Of a stretch of DNA of 64,000 bases, positions 36,448-44,901 are shown piece by piece. The translations under genes were made by a program, and so were the position numbers. Under the pieces are notes generated by a model, which made no database searches, was not told the DNA's origin, and saw only the letters and a list, made by a program, of their open reading frames with translations. Each line of letters starts with the position of its first letter. Position 1 is the stretch's first letter. Source of the stretch: Nostoc sp. NMS2 (GTDB lineage: Bacteria > Cyanobacteriota > Cyanobacteriia > Cyanobacteriales > Nostocaceae); NCBI RefSeq assembly GCF_017115105.1, contig NZ_JABXKH010000064.1:82637-146636 (forward strand), read 5' to 3'.

Positions 36448-36742
36448 CCAGTTTGTATATCAGTCACAAATGTCTCCTCATCTCGAAAATGTTGATCTTT
36501 TCTTCCAGATTTTGGCAGATTACCCGGATATTTTGGTCAATTTTAAGGTAAGATAATATGTTATCTGTTGTTCAAATAAGTTTTATAAAGAAGAATTCAA
36601 AACTCAGGACGGGCTAAACGCCCCGCTACCGCTAACAGAATTCAGCATGAATTATGTGCGATTCTTTGATGAATTTGTAGGTATGGTATTCTGTATTCTG
36701 ACTCCTTTTGATCGCAAAAATATTCGGCACAAACCCAGATGG
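36448..36742. other. Intergenic region before the HEAT-repeat gene
   Basis: No convincing gene is seen. It includes a GGACGGGCTAAACGCCCCGC segment (36608-36627) resembling dispersed repeats. Its right part is the tail of the minus-strand HEAT gene. Confidence 0.35.
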
Positions 36743-37405
36743 CTATTGTGGCAACAAGTCTTCTAAAGCGGCTCCGACAACTCGGTGATCCTCATCCTGT
36801 CTAAGTTGGTTTAGGGCTGCTTTTGCTTCCGGCTCGTCAAAGCGTTTGAGGGCATAGCTAACTCGCACGCGCATTCGCCAAGATTCATCATTCACTAACG
36901 TTAGTATTTGGGATAATGCCGCAGTCTGTTGGCTAGAATTAGCTAGTAAGCCGAGTCCATCAACACAGGATTCCTGAACTGTGAAATCTTCATCTTTTAA
37001 ACCTTGAACGCAGATATCAAATAGTTCTTCAGGACAATCCATTTCAGCGATCGCAGCTAAAATGCTCCGCTTAACTAGCCAGTGGTCATCCTGATAAAAT
37101 GCCATAACTAGATGAGAAACCGCGACTCTACCAAATAGCGATAAAGAATTTGCCGCCTCTGCTCGCACATTAGGGGTATCATCAAATTTCATAATTTGCA
37201 TCAAAGCAGCAAAGGATTCTGCTGATTGTTGATTACCCAAACCCCTAGCTACAAAAGAACGCACCAAAAATTCTGAGTCATGAAGTTTACTTGTTAAGAG
37301 AGGAACTGCAACTTCTGATTCATAATCATTGAGGGCTGCGATCGCCTTCAAACGATGGTGAAAATCTGGGTTCTTCAGTTCAGTTTGGATTTGATGAATT
37401 TCCAT
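36743..37405 (-). CDS. HEAT-repeat protein of the phycobilisome lyase/NblB group
   Basis: 220 residues made of about six HEAT-like helical pairs: DFHHRLKAIAALNDYESEVA, SEFLVRSFVARGLGNQQSAE and WLVKRSILAAIAEMDCPEEL mark the repeats. This is the fold of the E/F-type bilin lyases (CpcE, CpeY, CpeZ) and of NblB, which acts in phycobilisome breakdown. Length (220) is closer to CpeZ or NblB than to CpcE. It is divergent from an allophycocyanin-like gene 181 bases away. The exact assignment cannot be made by eye. Confidence 0.7.
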   Translation of the reverse strand: MEIHQIQTELKNPDFHHRLKAIAALNDYESEVAVPLLTSKLHDSEFLVRSFVARGLGNQQSAESFAALMQIMKFDDTPNVRAEAANSLSLFGRVAVSHLVMAFYQDDHWLVKRSILAAIAEMDCPEELFDICVQGLKDEDFTVQESCVDGLGLLANSSQQTAALSQILTLVNDESWRMRVRVSYALKRFDEPEAKAALNQLRQDEDHRVVGAALEDLLPQ

Positions 37406-37586
37406 AGGTGCATTTGGTAGAGCTATCTTTACTTTATTTTACAGATGTCAAAAAATAGCGATCGCATTTGGGAAGATTTAACCAAGGGCAGGGGGGAAAG
37501 ACTTACTACAACTTCTTCTCTGTTCCCAATGCCCAATACTTCGACTTCGCTCAGTACAAGTGCCCAATTCCCAATTCCCAAAGCCA

Positions 37587-38168
37587 ATGACTCAATTAAG
37601 CGAAACCGTCAAAGAATTAATCGCCAAAGCTAGAATTATCAGCTTTGCTGAGTGGGAACAGTCTCATTCCAAAGTAGCAATTGCCATATTCCAAGCTGCG
37701 GATGATGCTTTCCGCTATCTGAACGACGAAGATTTATTGCAGATTACAACCTTGTCACCCGATAATTCTGAATTGATTCCTGTTGCTGTATTGTTACGCG
37801 ATCGCGCCGCCGAAATTGTTGATGAAGCTAGAGAGCAGGTTTTGACGACCTATCCTGAAATTATCCAGCCTGGAGGTGGCCTTTATCCGCCTGAACGCGC
37901 CCAAGCTTGCTGGCGAGATTTTTGGCATTTTCTTCGCTGCATTACTTATGGCATCGCAGGTGGGCACGCTGAGTATACAAATCCCACAGGACTGCACTAT
38001 ATGAATTTACTCTATCAGGAATTACAAGTTCCATTAGATGCAATGCTCTTAGGCTTAAAAAGCATTAAAGCTGCTAGTTTGAAACGTTGCCCAGCCAATC
38101 AGCAAGAAATTCTTAATCCCTACTTTGACCATTTAATCACCCAACTGGCTACTTTCCAAATTCGGTAA
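37587..38168 (+). CDS. Divergent allophycocyanin-like phycobiliprotein
   Basis: 193 residues from ATG 37587 (MTQLSETVKELIAKARIISF); the earlier start at 37560 reads repeat DNA. The second half has the phycobiliprotein globin pattern: AREQVLTTYPEIIQPGGGLY, then AQACWRDFWHFLRCITYGIAGG in part, and LQVPLDAMLLGLKSIKAA. In particular Cys108-x-Arg110-Asp111 matches the C84-x-R86-D87 that holds the bilin in normal subunits. The N-terminal part is unlike standard subunits. It may be a chromophore-bearing accessory or regulatory subunit, or may have lost pigment. No partner subunit gene is adjacent. Confidence 0.7.
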   Translation: MTQLSETVKELIAKARIISFAEWEQSHSKVAIAIFQAADDAFRYLNDEDLLQITTLSPDNSELIPVAVLLRDRAAEIVDEAREQVLTTYPEIIQPGGGLYPPERAQACWRDFWHFLRCITYGIAGGHAEYTNPTGLHYMNLLYQELQVPLDAMLLGLKSIKAASLKRCPANQQEILNPYFDHLITQLATFQIR

Positions 38169-38829
38169 GGTAAGTGAGTGTGAATAATTCAAGGTTTGTA
38201 GTCACGGCTATATCTGCTTACCAAGAGCCAATTTAATTAAATTTACATTACGTAACATAGTTTGATTTATTCTTGCCCACTTACCAAGATTAACTTTAGT
38301 GACTCAGCACGATAAATACTCTTGCTCAAGGGAAAACAACAATCCGATCGCCTGCATCCCAATCGCAAATCAAATACTAAAAACAAGCTTAAATTTCTCT
38401 AAAGCATTATCTAACTTAATAAAAATTAATAAATATGGTTTCAGCATCGTATCAAAATATGTAAAGGTATTTGATGATGTAAAAACTTAAATAATCAAGA
38501 CTAATAAGGATTTGAAGTCTCTATGACCTTTCCTTTGTCACAAAGATGTAAAGTTTTTTTAACATCTGCTGAATTCCTTCTCATAAAATTTAGTTGTTAA
38601 ATGTGGGAGATAGTTTGAATAGCTTTTAGACCAGCATCACGATTAGGGTTTGCTCAATTCTGCCGTCAGTTGTCATATACAAAGATATCTAACGCACTTT
38701 AAAAAAATAAAGTTTTACAAATGCTAGTCAGTAGCAAAAATAACTGACAGCTGAGGCGAAATTCCACGCCCATAAGGGGTAGGATGCTCAAAAATTCCAT
38801 TTAATTTACGTTTTTAGGGAGATACTTCA
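38169..38829. other. Upstream region of the cpe linker operon
   Basis: No credible gene is seen; a GTG-started frame at 38299-38490 has no conserved look. As the 660-base leader of the cpe gene set, it probably holds its promoter and control sites, but none could be assigned. Confidence 0.45.
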
Positions 38830-39588
38830 ATGTCACTATGGGCTATTGATTCACCTAATGTTGAACTGCGTCCGAACACCAGCGAAAGTGAATTACAAAC
38901 ACTGATTCGGGCAGTTTACAAACAGGTTTTGGGGAATGCTCACTTGCTAGAAAGTGAGCGCCTAGCTACTGCCGAATCGCAATTGCGCGATCGCAAAATC
39001 AGCGTCCGCGAATTCGTCAACACCGTTGCGAAATCAGAACTCTATCAATCCCTGTTTTTCAGTTCTTCTTCCCAATATCGGTTCATTGAACTGAACTTCA
39101 AACACTTGCTAGGTCGTCCTCCTGCCGATCAAGCAGAAATTGCCGAACACGTCCGCATCTACAACGAACAAGGCTACGATGCTGAAATCGAATCCTATAT
39201 CGATAGCGAAGAGTATCAGCAGAATTTTGGCGAGAATATTGTTCCTTATCCTCGCAGCACTAGCTCCCAAATAGGAATTAAGAACGTTACCTTTAACCGC
39301 ACCTTTACCTTATTGAGAGGAGTAGCAAGCAGCGATAGCGATCGCAAAGCCAAACTGATCCGTGATATAGGCGCAAATTTACCCACATCTATCAAGGCTC
39401 CTGCTGCTGGTTCTAGTGTAAACAGCACCAGCAAACGCTTCTTGATTAAGGCAGTCAAAGGTTCAAATAATCTCCGTACTCGTCTGGGCAACCTTGAATA
39501 TGTAGTTAACTACAACCAACTGTCTGGGCAAGTGCAAAACATTCATAGAACGGGCGGCAAAATCATCAGTATCACTGAAGTTGCTTAA
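38830..39588 (+). CDS. Phycobilisome rod linker (CpeC/CpeD type)
   Basis: This 252-residue linker has an N-terminal PBS-linker domain (about 20-150: LIRAVYKQVLGNAHLLESERL described in part, FVNTVAKSELYQSLFF, YRFIELNFKHLLGR). A C-terminal CpcD-like domain follows (about 205-250: KRFLIKAVKGSNNLRT...GGKIISITEV). It should join phycobiliprotein hexamers in rods. Because cpeS, cpeT and cpeR follow, a phycoerythrin-associated linker is most likely, CpeC or CpeD by size (28 kDa). Confidence 0.85.
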   Translation: MSLWAIDSPNVELRPNTSESELQTLIRAVYKQVLGNAHLLESERLATAESQLRDRKISVREFVNTVAKSELYQSLFFSSSSQYRFIELNFKHLLGRPPADQAEIAEHVRIYNEQGYDAEIESYIDSEEYQQNFGENIVPYPRSTSSQIGIKNVTFNRTFTLLRGVASSDSDRKAKLIRDIGANLPTSIKAPAAGSSVNSTSKRFLIKAVKGSNNLRTRLGNLEYVVNYNQLSGQVQNIHRTGGKIISITEVA

Positions 39589-39631
39589 GTAGGTGAGTGG
39601 GGAGTAGGACTGGGGGGAGAATCTCCTGTAC

Positions 39632-39651
39632 AGACGCGATTAATCGCGTCT
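39632..39651. repeat. Perfect 20-base palindrome between linker and cpeS genes
   Basis: AGACGCGATTAATCGCGTCT is self-complementary. It belongs to a common dispersed GACGCGATTAATCGCGTC repeat type and interrupts the cpe gene set. Confidence 0.75.
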
Positions 39652-39758
39652 CTCCTAACTCCCAACTCAGTCAAGGAAGCTAGTATATAACTGGGAGAAT
39701 AACTATTTAGCTAAGATATCTCTTGGATTGTAAGCTACTTTTTAAAATCACTTTTCTA

Positions 39759-40295
39759 ATGGAAATTACTGAATTCTTTGAACTTTCAATTGGACAATGG
39801 CGATCGCAACGTAGCGGTCATCATTTAGCATTCGCTCACTTTGAACAAGTGCTGTCTAACATTGACATCGAGTCTCTATCCACCGACGATCCGGCGGTAC
39901 TAGCAATTTGTCAATTGTATGACACTGACCCCGGCAGTATCACTCACCCCTTTCGGATGACTTGGAAAGGTGAGTCAGACTGGGACGATAAACCAATCTC
40001 TGGTAGCACCGTGCTAGTGCCAATTCCAGATATAGAAAATCCTTCTAAAGGAAAACTCTTACGCGATCGAGGATACGCTGAGACAATCCCAGCAGTGGGT
40101 AAATACCACTTAAGTGAAGATGGTATTTTTACCCTGCTGACAGAATATGAACACGCTGCTGCTGAAGAGCGAATTTGGTTTGCCACACCAAATCTGCGAT
40201 TTCGGGTAGCGACAATTAAAACCAGTGATGGTAAAGGCGTGACAACAGCTTCCTTTTCTTCAGAGATTCGCTCTTTGTCTAGTTCAACCAGTTAG
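39759..40295 (+). CDS. cpeS: Phycoerythrin-type lyase CpeS
   Basis: 178 residues from ATG 39759 (MEITEFFELSIGQWRSQRSG), matching the usual CpeS start. CpeS attaches phycoerythrobilin to Cys82 of phycoerythrin subunits through its lipocalin-like barrel. Blocks HHLAFAHFE, DPAVLAICQLYDTDPG, STVLVPIPD, GKLLRDRGYAETIPAVGKYH and ERIWFATPNLRFRVATIKTS are those of the family. It follows the rod linker by 171 bases and precedes cpeT by 61, the usual cpeC-S-T-R order. The linker palindrome lies before it. Confidence 0.88.
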   Translation: MEITEFFELSIGQWRSQRSGHHLAFAHFEQVLSNIDIESLSTDDPAVLAICQLYDTDPGSITHPFRMTWKGESDWDDKPISGSTVLVPIPDIENPSKGKLLRDRGYAETIPAVGKYHLSEDGIFTLLTEYEHAAAEERIWFATPNLRFRVATIKTSDGKGVTTASFSSEIRSLSSSTS

Positions 40296-40355
40296 TAATA
40301 TTCAGGTTAAAACATAGAAGGAATCATCTGGTTTTGTCACTACTGAGGTTGAATT

Positions 40356-40985
40356 ATGACAATAGCACCCAGTGAATCTAGCACCAACGCTAGTGATTTG
40401 CTCACCTTAGCCTGTTGGATGGCAGGAGATTTTAGCAACTACAAGCAATCTTTTGCAAATCCCCAACTTTACGCCCACATTCACATTTTTTTCCGTCCTT
40501 TACCGATTGAATTTTTTTCTGCCATCGGTTTTTATTCAGAACAAGCTTACGATCACGATTTATGGACACCCTATCGCCAGGGAGTACATAAACTGGTAGA
40601 TTGTGGCGATCGCATTTATATCGAAAATTACAGCTTGAAAGACCAGATGCTTTATGCAGGTGCGGCTCGTGAATTAGATATCCTCAAAACCATCACCCCA
40701 GAGAGCATCGAACGGCGTTATAACTGTTCGATGGTTTTTATGCGAGAGGGTGAAATGTTTCGGGGTAGCGTGGAACCAGGCAATCAATGTCTGATTAACC
40801 GCAATGGATGCCAGACATATCTAGTCAGCGACGTAGAAATAACCGAGGATACTTGGATAAGTCTAGATAAAGGTATAGATATTGAAACCCACAAGCAGAT
40901 ATGGGGATCAACTGCTGGCCCTTTGCGATTTGAAAAACGAGAAAGTTTTGCTGATGAATTACTTGCAGTGAGAGCATTATGTTGA
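40356..40985 (+). CDS. cpeT: Phycoerythrobilin lyase CpeT
   Basis: This 209-residue T-type lyase attaches phycoerythrobilin to Cys165 of beta-phycoerythrin. Family blocks include LTLACWMAGDFSNYKQSF, HIHIFFRPLP, FYSEQAYDHDLW, and ESIERRYNCSMVFMREGE. The C-terminal WGSTAGPLRFEKRESFADEL is shared with CpcT in this window. The ATG is at 40356. Its TGA overlaps the start of cpeR by seven bases, so translation is coupled. Confidence 0.9.
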   Translation: MTIAPSESSTNASDLLTLACWMAGDFSNYKQSFANPQLYAHIHIFFRPLPIEFFSAIGFYSEQAYDHDLWTPYRQGVHKLVDCGDRIYIENYSLKDQMLYAGAARELDILKTITPESIERRYNCSMVFMREGEMFRGSVEPGNQCLINRNGCQTYLVSDVEITEDTWISLDKGIDIETHKQIWGSTAGPLRFEKRESFADELLAVRALC

Positions 40986-41317
40986 TTCAGCTTGAATCTG
41001 TTAAATATAAAATGTTACCTCCACAGGCTGAAAAAAAGATGCGCTGTTGGATTCGTAGTCGCCACTTGATTTGTTCAGGTAACTTTTTTATATTCGAGAC
41101 ATTAGAATATACGACCATTGAAAGATTCTCTGAATGTGTCGCTTCTTTAGGAGGAACAGTAATATCCGTTGACCCCATTAATAAAATCTGGATGGGCGAT
41201 CATCGCCAAGTAATTTTATATCAGGCCAAAGCTAGTTTACATACTCCTCATCATACTTTGAAACAATACTGGATAAAATACGGTGGTTTCTACACTAGAT
41301 TTGATGAGCGTGCTTAG
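40979..41317 (+). CDS. cpeR: Phycoerythrin activator CpeR
   Basis: 112 residues if ATG 40979 (MLIQLESVKYK) is used, overlapping the end of cpeT; a second ATG at 41012 gives 101 residues (MLPPQAEKKMRCWIRSRHL) and may be the real start since the best-known CpeR proteins begin there. Blocks LICSGNFFIFETLEYTT, NKIWMGDHRQVILYQA and ASLHTPHHTLKQYW match CpeR, which activates the cpeBA phycoerythrin genes. It ends the cpe gene set. The target cpeBA genes are not in this window. Confidence 0.88.
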   Translation: MLIQLESVKYKMLPPQAEKKMRCWIRSRHLICSGNFFIFETLEYTTIERFSECVASLGGTVISVDPINKIWMGDHRQVILYQAKASLHTPHHTLKQYWIKYGGFYTRFDERA

Positions 41318-41378
41318 AGTGACTTTCCCTCGAAAATCCTTCTGAAGTTTTGAATTTTAAATACTCCCCAAAGGGATT

Positions 41379-41451
41379 GACGGCTAATTGTTAATGTTTA
41401 ATTGCTAATTATTTACTATGATTAGCTGTTACTTATTAACAGTTAGCCGTC
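41379..41451 (+). repeat. Long hairpin downstream of cpeR
   Basis: GACGGCTAATTGTTAAT (41379-41395) pairs with ATTAACAGTTAGCCGTC (41435-41451), one mismatch in 17. The 39-base loop can itself be AT-rich. It lies 62 bases after the cpeR stop and could end the operon, though no U-run follows. Confidence 0.55.
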
Positions 41452-41717
41452 TAAGTTTGTTAGAAATACATACTATACAAAATAATCCAATACTGCGTAG
41501 ATTTTGCCTAAAAAATAAATTTTTCTTAATCATTTTTTGATGATAAATAAACCTGCACTGTAGGCAATACGGTTCGGTTAACGTTCTAATACAGCACTTA
41601 CGGCAGCTATGAGGTACATTCCCAAATCTGAAAGCTTTGATAGGAGAGGGCAAGGAAAAAAACTGTATTGCATAATAGCCGGAAGCGCTGTATAGCGTTT
41701 CCTAATCATACAAGGTA

Positions 41718-41880
41718 CATCATAGTCCCCTCTCGAAGAGCGGGGTTGGGGGTGGGGTTCTCGCTTGAGTAAGGCACAAGAACCCCACCCCAATCCCCCT
41801 TAAAAAGTGGGGCTTTTAACCCTCTTTTACCCCCTTTTTAAGGGGGTCGCCGCAGGCGGGGGGATCTTAATCGAACCGGA
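41718..41880. repeat. Dispersed G/C-tract repeat
   Basis: Contains a GGGGTTGGGGGTGGGGTTCT segment and its near-complement AGAACCCCACCCCAATCCCC, plus CCCCCTTTTTAAGGGGGTCG. This is a typical Nostoc dispersed repeat without coding capacity. Confidence 0.7.
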
Positions 41881-42124
41881 TTGCCCCTACAGCGTCTATT
41901 TGCGTGGTTTTCGTAAATTATTATACAATATAGATAAAACTACATTATTTGAGTAACTATTAATTTTTCCTCAGAGTAAAATTTATAGCCGACAAAAACA
42001 TTTAAGTACAGAGAAAATAATATTTGTCCTTGATTGATAAGTATTTGGCAATTTGGCAGCCAGTGATTAGAGTATTTTGATATATTGCAGAAATTACCAA
42101 GATGTTTTTACTTATTATACAGAA
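41881..42124. other. AT-rich leader before the hairpin row
   Basis: No gene is seen. TATATT lies near 42080 and TATTAT near 42113, but no clear -35 partner. It precedes the first of the terminator-like hairpins. Confidence 0.35.
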
Positions 42125-42148
42125 GACGGGCTAACGCCCGTCTTTTTT
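42125..42148 (+). terminator. Terminator-like hairpin 1 of row
   Basis: GACGGGC (42125-42131) and GCCCGTC (42136-42142) form a perfect seven-base stem with a TAAC loop, followed by six T. It has no plus-strand coding gene close upstream, which suggests a non-coding transcript ends here. Confidence 0.85.
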
Positions 42149-42350
42149 GTTGTTAATTATTTGGCATTTTGACATTACATGATAATTAAGCTGTGATATA
42201 TTAGCTAGAATGCAAATGATTAAAACATTAAGAATAAGCTCAACTAGCATTCTTTTTGTTCATATTATTTGTTCGTCTTACAACCTATTAAGTTTTATTT
42301 GTGCTGTTTTTTGCAGAGTCCAAGGTGTATTGCCACTTTCAAGCTATTTA

Positions 42351-42380
42351 GACGGGATGATTTATCCCGTCTTTTATTTT
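42351..42380 (+). terminator. Terminator-like hairpin 2 of row
   Basis: GACGGGAT (42351-42358) and ATCCCGTC (42364-42371), loop GATTT, followed by TTTTATTTT. The outer stem is the same as in hairpin 1 (GACGGG/CCCGTC), suggesting related origin. Confidence 0.8.
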
Positions 42381-42460
42381 GCTTACTAGTTGGAAAAATC
42401 GCTTTCATGCAAGTTTTGGATGTAAAAATATTTTTAGTTGTTTTACTATCTTTAATATCT

Positions 42461-42507
42461 AAATTAATCTGCCATAGTCTCTAGCATTTGGCAGATTAAT
42501 TTTTTAT
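42461..42507 (+). terminator. Terminator-like hairpin 3 of row
   Basis: AAATTAATCTGCCA (42461-42474) and TGGCAGATTAATTT (42489-42502) form a perfect 14-base stem, then TTTATTT. The sequence of the stem differs from hairpins 1 and 2. Confidence 0.8.
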
Positions 42508-42643
42508 TTGAGGTATTCAATGATACTAGAAAAATATCCTATCAGGTTTGAGGATATTTGCACACATCCTATAGGAAGATGCCCTATGAATATAATAATG
42601 AGTAAATTAATTCGGGATGTTGTTATGCACTGGATTTATATAG

Positions 42644-42671
42644 AGGTTTGGCTCACCGCCAAACCTTTTTT
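42644..42671 (+). terminator. Terminator-like hairpin 4 of row
   Basis: AGGTTTGGC (42644-42652) and GCCAAACCT (42658-42666), loop TCACC, followed by a run of T. A short frame reading MNIIMSKLIRDVVMHWIYIE runs into it, but has no clear ribosome site. Confidence 0.85.
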
Positions 42672-42713
42672 ATATCTCCAAAACTTACGCAAAAATCGCC
42701 AAAAAGTTTAATT

Positions 42714-42738
42714 TATCAGACGGACTTCTCGTCTGATA
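42714..42738 (-). terminator. Hairpin 5, between the row and the second porin gene
   Basis: TATCAGACG (42714-42722) and CGTCTGATA (42730-42738) are perfect complements. On the minus strand it lies 36 bases after the porin stop and is followed by AAATTAAACTTTTT, so it may end porin transcription. Confidence 0.55.
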
Positions 42739-42774
42739 TGCTGTAAGCTCTATAATGTTTGTCTGCAAGCAAAA

Positions 42775-44472
42775 TTAAAAACTAAAAGTACTCCTCAGAA
42801 TGCCAATGGTAACTGAGTCACTATCTGGTGTATTACCAGGCTCCAAGATATGAATTATTCCTGGTGTAATGCTAATGTTATCTGTTAGCTGGAAACGATA
42901 AAATGCCTCAATTTGAGTAGTAGTCCCTGGTTGTCCACCTGCACGTCCTAAACCGGTATTAATAAAATCAGGGACATTATTCCCCACAGGTAGGTCGCTA
43001 CTGGTGATTTTAGGAGGTTGACCGACATAAATTCCCCCCAAATTTCCTTTGGCAAATAAATCAGGAAAATTCATAAACACCATATAATTCGTCGTTTCTA
43101 CATTTCCCGATTGCCCAGGAATATAAGATTTAGTATAACCACCCCACGCACCTGCGCTAATGCGGGGTGAAATTTGCCAAGTGACAGTCGCACCCACGGC
43201 ATTAGTTTGCAAAGGTGCTGATTTTCCGGTAGTGGTATTAACTGTAGTTAAGCATTCATCACCAACAAAGGTTAGCAAACAACCATCCGAAGCATAATTG
43301 TTGACGTAATACAAACTTAAATCTAGAGTATCAGTTGGTGTCAGCAGCAATTGCACACCAGTAGTTGTGGTTCCATCAAATAAACCGCTACCTTTACCGG
43401 GATTTCCTGGTTGATAACTAGTATAAATTGCCTGCAAACTAGCGCGTTTAGCAAATTGCCAATCAATGGCTATACCACCGTGACCGTATCCCATATTTAA
43501 AATTGGGTTTCTTTGGGCAAAATAAGACAGAGGCCCTGTTGCAGCACTTTCTACCCGATTAGGGCCTCGGAAAGCAGCAGGCATACTTACACCTTCTGTT
43601 CCCACCATCACTGCTAATTTATCTGTCACCAGCCAATGAAAATTGAGGTCACTTACAATCAAGCTATCTGTAGGAAATTCGTAGCCAAGTAAAACATCAT
43701 TTCGGGAAACACTATTGGTAAATCTAGGCGTAGTTTTTCCTTTACCATCTATAAGACCTGTAAACAAGTAACTACGGGGAGTAATTTGACTAGTCAAATA
43801 TAGTTGCGCCAGGGATATGACATTGGTGTTTGTCCCAGCATCATCTGTATCTTTTTGTCCATCTCTAGGGTTCACATCACCACGATTGCTAGTCCGTCCT
43901 TGAATACCAACTATTAGTAGTCCACTGAGTTTGGTTGTTGTTGAGAATTTATTGGCTTCAAGTTCGCCAGTTTTGGCTTCTAAACTATCGACACGACCCC
44001 GCAAAGTTGCTAATTCCGGGGCAAATTCTGACTGCAATTTTTGTAATCTTGCTAAATCTTCGCGGGTGACTAAATCGCTGGTGGCTGTAGTGATTAATTC
44101 GTTGACTCTATCTAAACAAGCATTCACCCCGGCGGCGAATTCATACCGAGTTAAGGCGCGATTACCGCGATAGCTACTATCTGGATAGCCTGCTATACAA
44201 CCATAGCGTTCTACCAAAGACTGTAATGCTTGGAATGCCCAATCGTTGGGTTGTACGTCTTTGAGTTGAGAAACCGATGTAACTTGCGCCATCGAATCTT
44301 CAGGGGAGAGGGGAGGAGAATTTAAGTCTATACTCTCCTGGGCTTGTGTAGTTTCTGTATTGATGTATTCTTGTGCTGATACTTTTTGTCCAACTCCATT
44401 TACTCCCGCAATTAGCAACCATGCGAGTATCCAGGTTTGGCGATGACTGTGGCTAACAAGTATACTTTTCAA
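42775..44472 (-). CDS. Iron-uptake-type porin (SLH domain, OprB-like), paralogue 2
   Basis: 565 residues with signal-like N-terminus (TWILAWLLIAGVNGVGQKVSA), one SLH domain (about 66-125: LKDVQPNDWAFQALQSLVER), a coiled-coil (LATLRGRVDSLEAKTGEL) and an outer-membrane barrel ending in Phe (GILRSTFSF). The layout is the same as the porin at 23123-24898, and both share the NRALTRYEFAAG block, so they are paralogues. It may carry inorganic ions across the outer membrane. Its gene is transcribed away from the large one-TM protein gene. Confidence 0.9.
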   Translation of the reverse strand: MKSILVSHSHRQTWILAWLLIAGVNGVGQKVSAQEYINTETTQAQESIDLNSPPLSPEDSMAQVTSVSQLKDVQPNDWAFQALQSLVERYGCIAGYPDSSYRGNRALTRYEFAAGVNACLDRVNELITTATSDLVTREDLARLQKLQSEFAPELATLRGRVDSLEAKTGELEANKFSTTTKLSGLLIVGIQGRTSNRGDVNPRDGQKDTDDAGTNTNVISLAQLYLTSQITPRSYLFTGLIDGKGKTTPRFTNSVSRNDVLLGYEFPTDSLIVSDLNFHWLVTDKLAVMVGTEGVSMPAAFRGPNRVESAATGPLSYFAQRNPILNMGYGHGGIAIDWQFAKRASLQAIYTSYQPGNPGKGSGLFDGTTTTGVQLLLTPTDTLDLSLYYVNNYASDGCLLTFVGDECLTTVNTTTGKSAPLQTNAVGATVTWQISPRISAGAWGGYTKSYIPGQSGNVETTNYMVFMNFPDLFAKGNLGGIYVGQPPKITSSDLPVGNNVPDFINTGLGRAGGQPGTTTQIEAFYRFQLTDNISITPGIIHILEPGNTPDSDSVTIGILRSTFSF

Positions 44473-44901
44473 CTTTTTACACTCTTCACATACTTAAGTG
44501 AAGAGTGTATTCGCTATTGTCTAACGTTCACCTGGGAAAATTTACGGATTTTGTCCAAAATTAGACTTAATCTTTCTGGGCAACTTCTAAAAGGACGAGT
44601 ATAACAGGGTATTGGGGACTGGGGACTAGTACCGCTTCGCGTAATTCGTAATTCGTAATTCGTAATTACGTTTTGTGACGGGGATTTAGCTTAGGTGTTC
44701 AATTCGTTCTGCCTTTAGAGCCAGGGGACTTAAATCCCCAAACTTAGTTAAAAATTGAGGATTGGGAATTGAGAAAACTCTTTCCTAGTTCCCAGTACCT
44801 AGTACAGTACGGCGGAAATAAACAGACCATTTAAAATGTCTAAAACCGTTACGCAACGGGAATTACGAATTACGAATTACGAATTATTTAATCCCCAATC
44901 T
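44473..44901. other. Divergent upstream region with repeats
   Basis: It holds the promoter side of both the porin and the large protein gene. Heptamers lie at 44640-44668 (CGTAATT) and 44863-44888 (ATTACGA), the latter just before the chosen ATG. A dispersed repeat occupies 44670-44760. No other gene is seen. Confidence 0.5.

Noticed and set aside
36332..36556. 74-codon plus-strand frame overlapping the weak 36217-36447 frame
   Set aside because: No ribosome site and no recognisable features; at most one of the two frames can be real.
38299..38490. GTG-started 63-codon frame upstream of the rod linker gene
   Set aside because: No ribosome site and no conserved pattern; it lies in what is probably the control region of the cpe genes.
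42269..42484. 71-codon plus-strand frame among the hairpins
   Set aside because: It runs through two terminator-like hairpins, so it is very unlikely to be a real gene.
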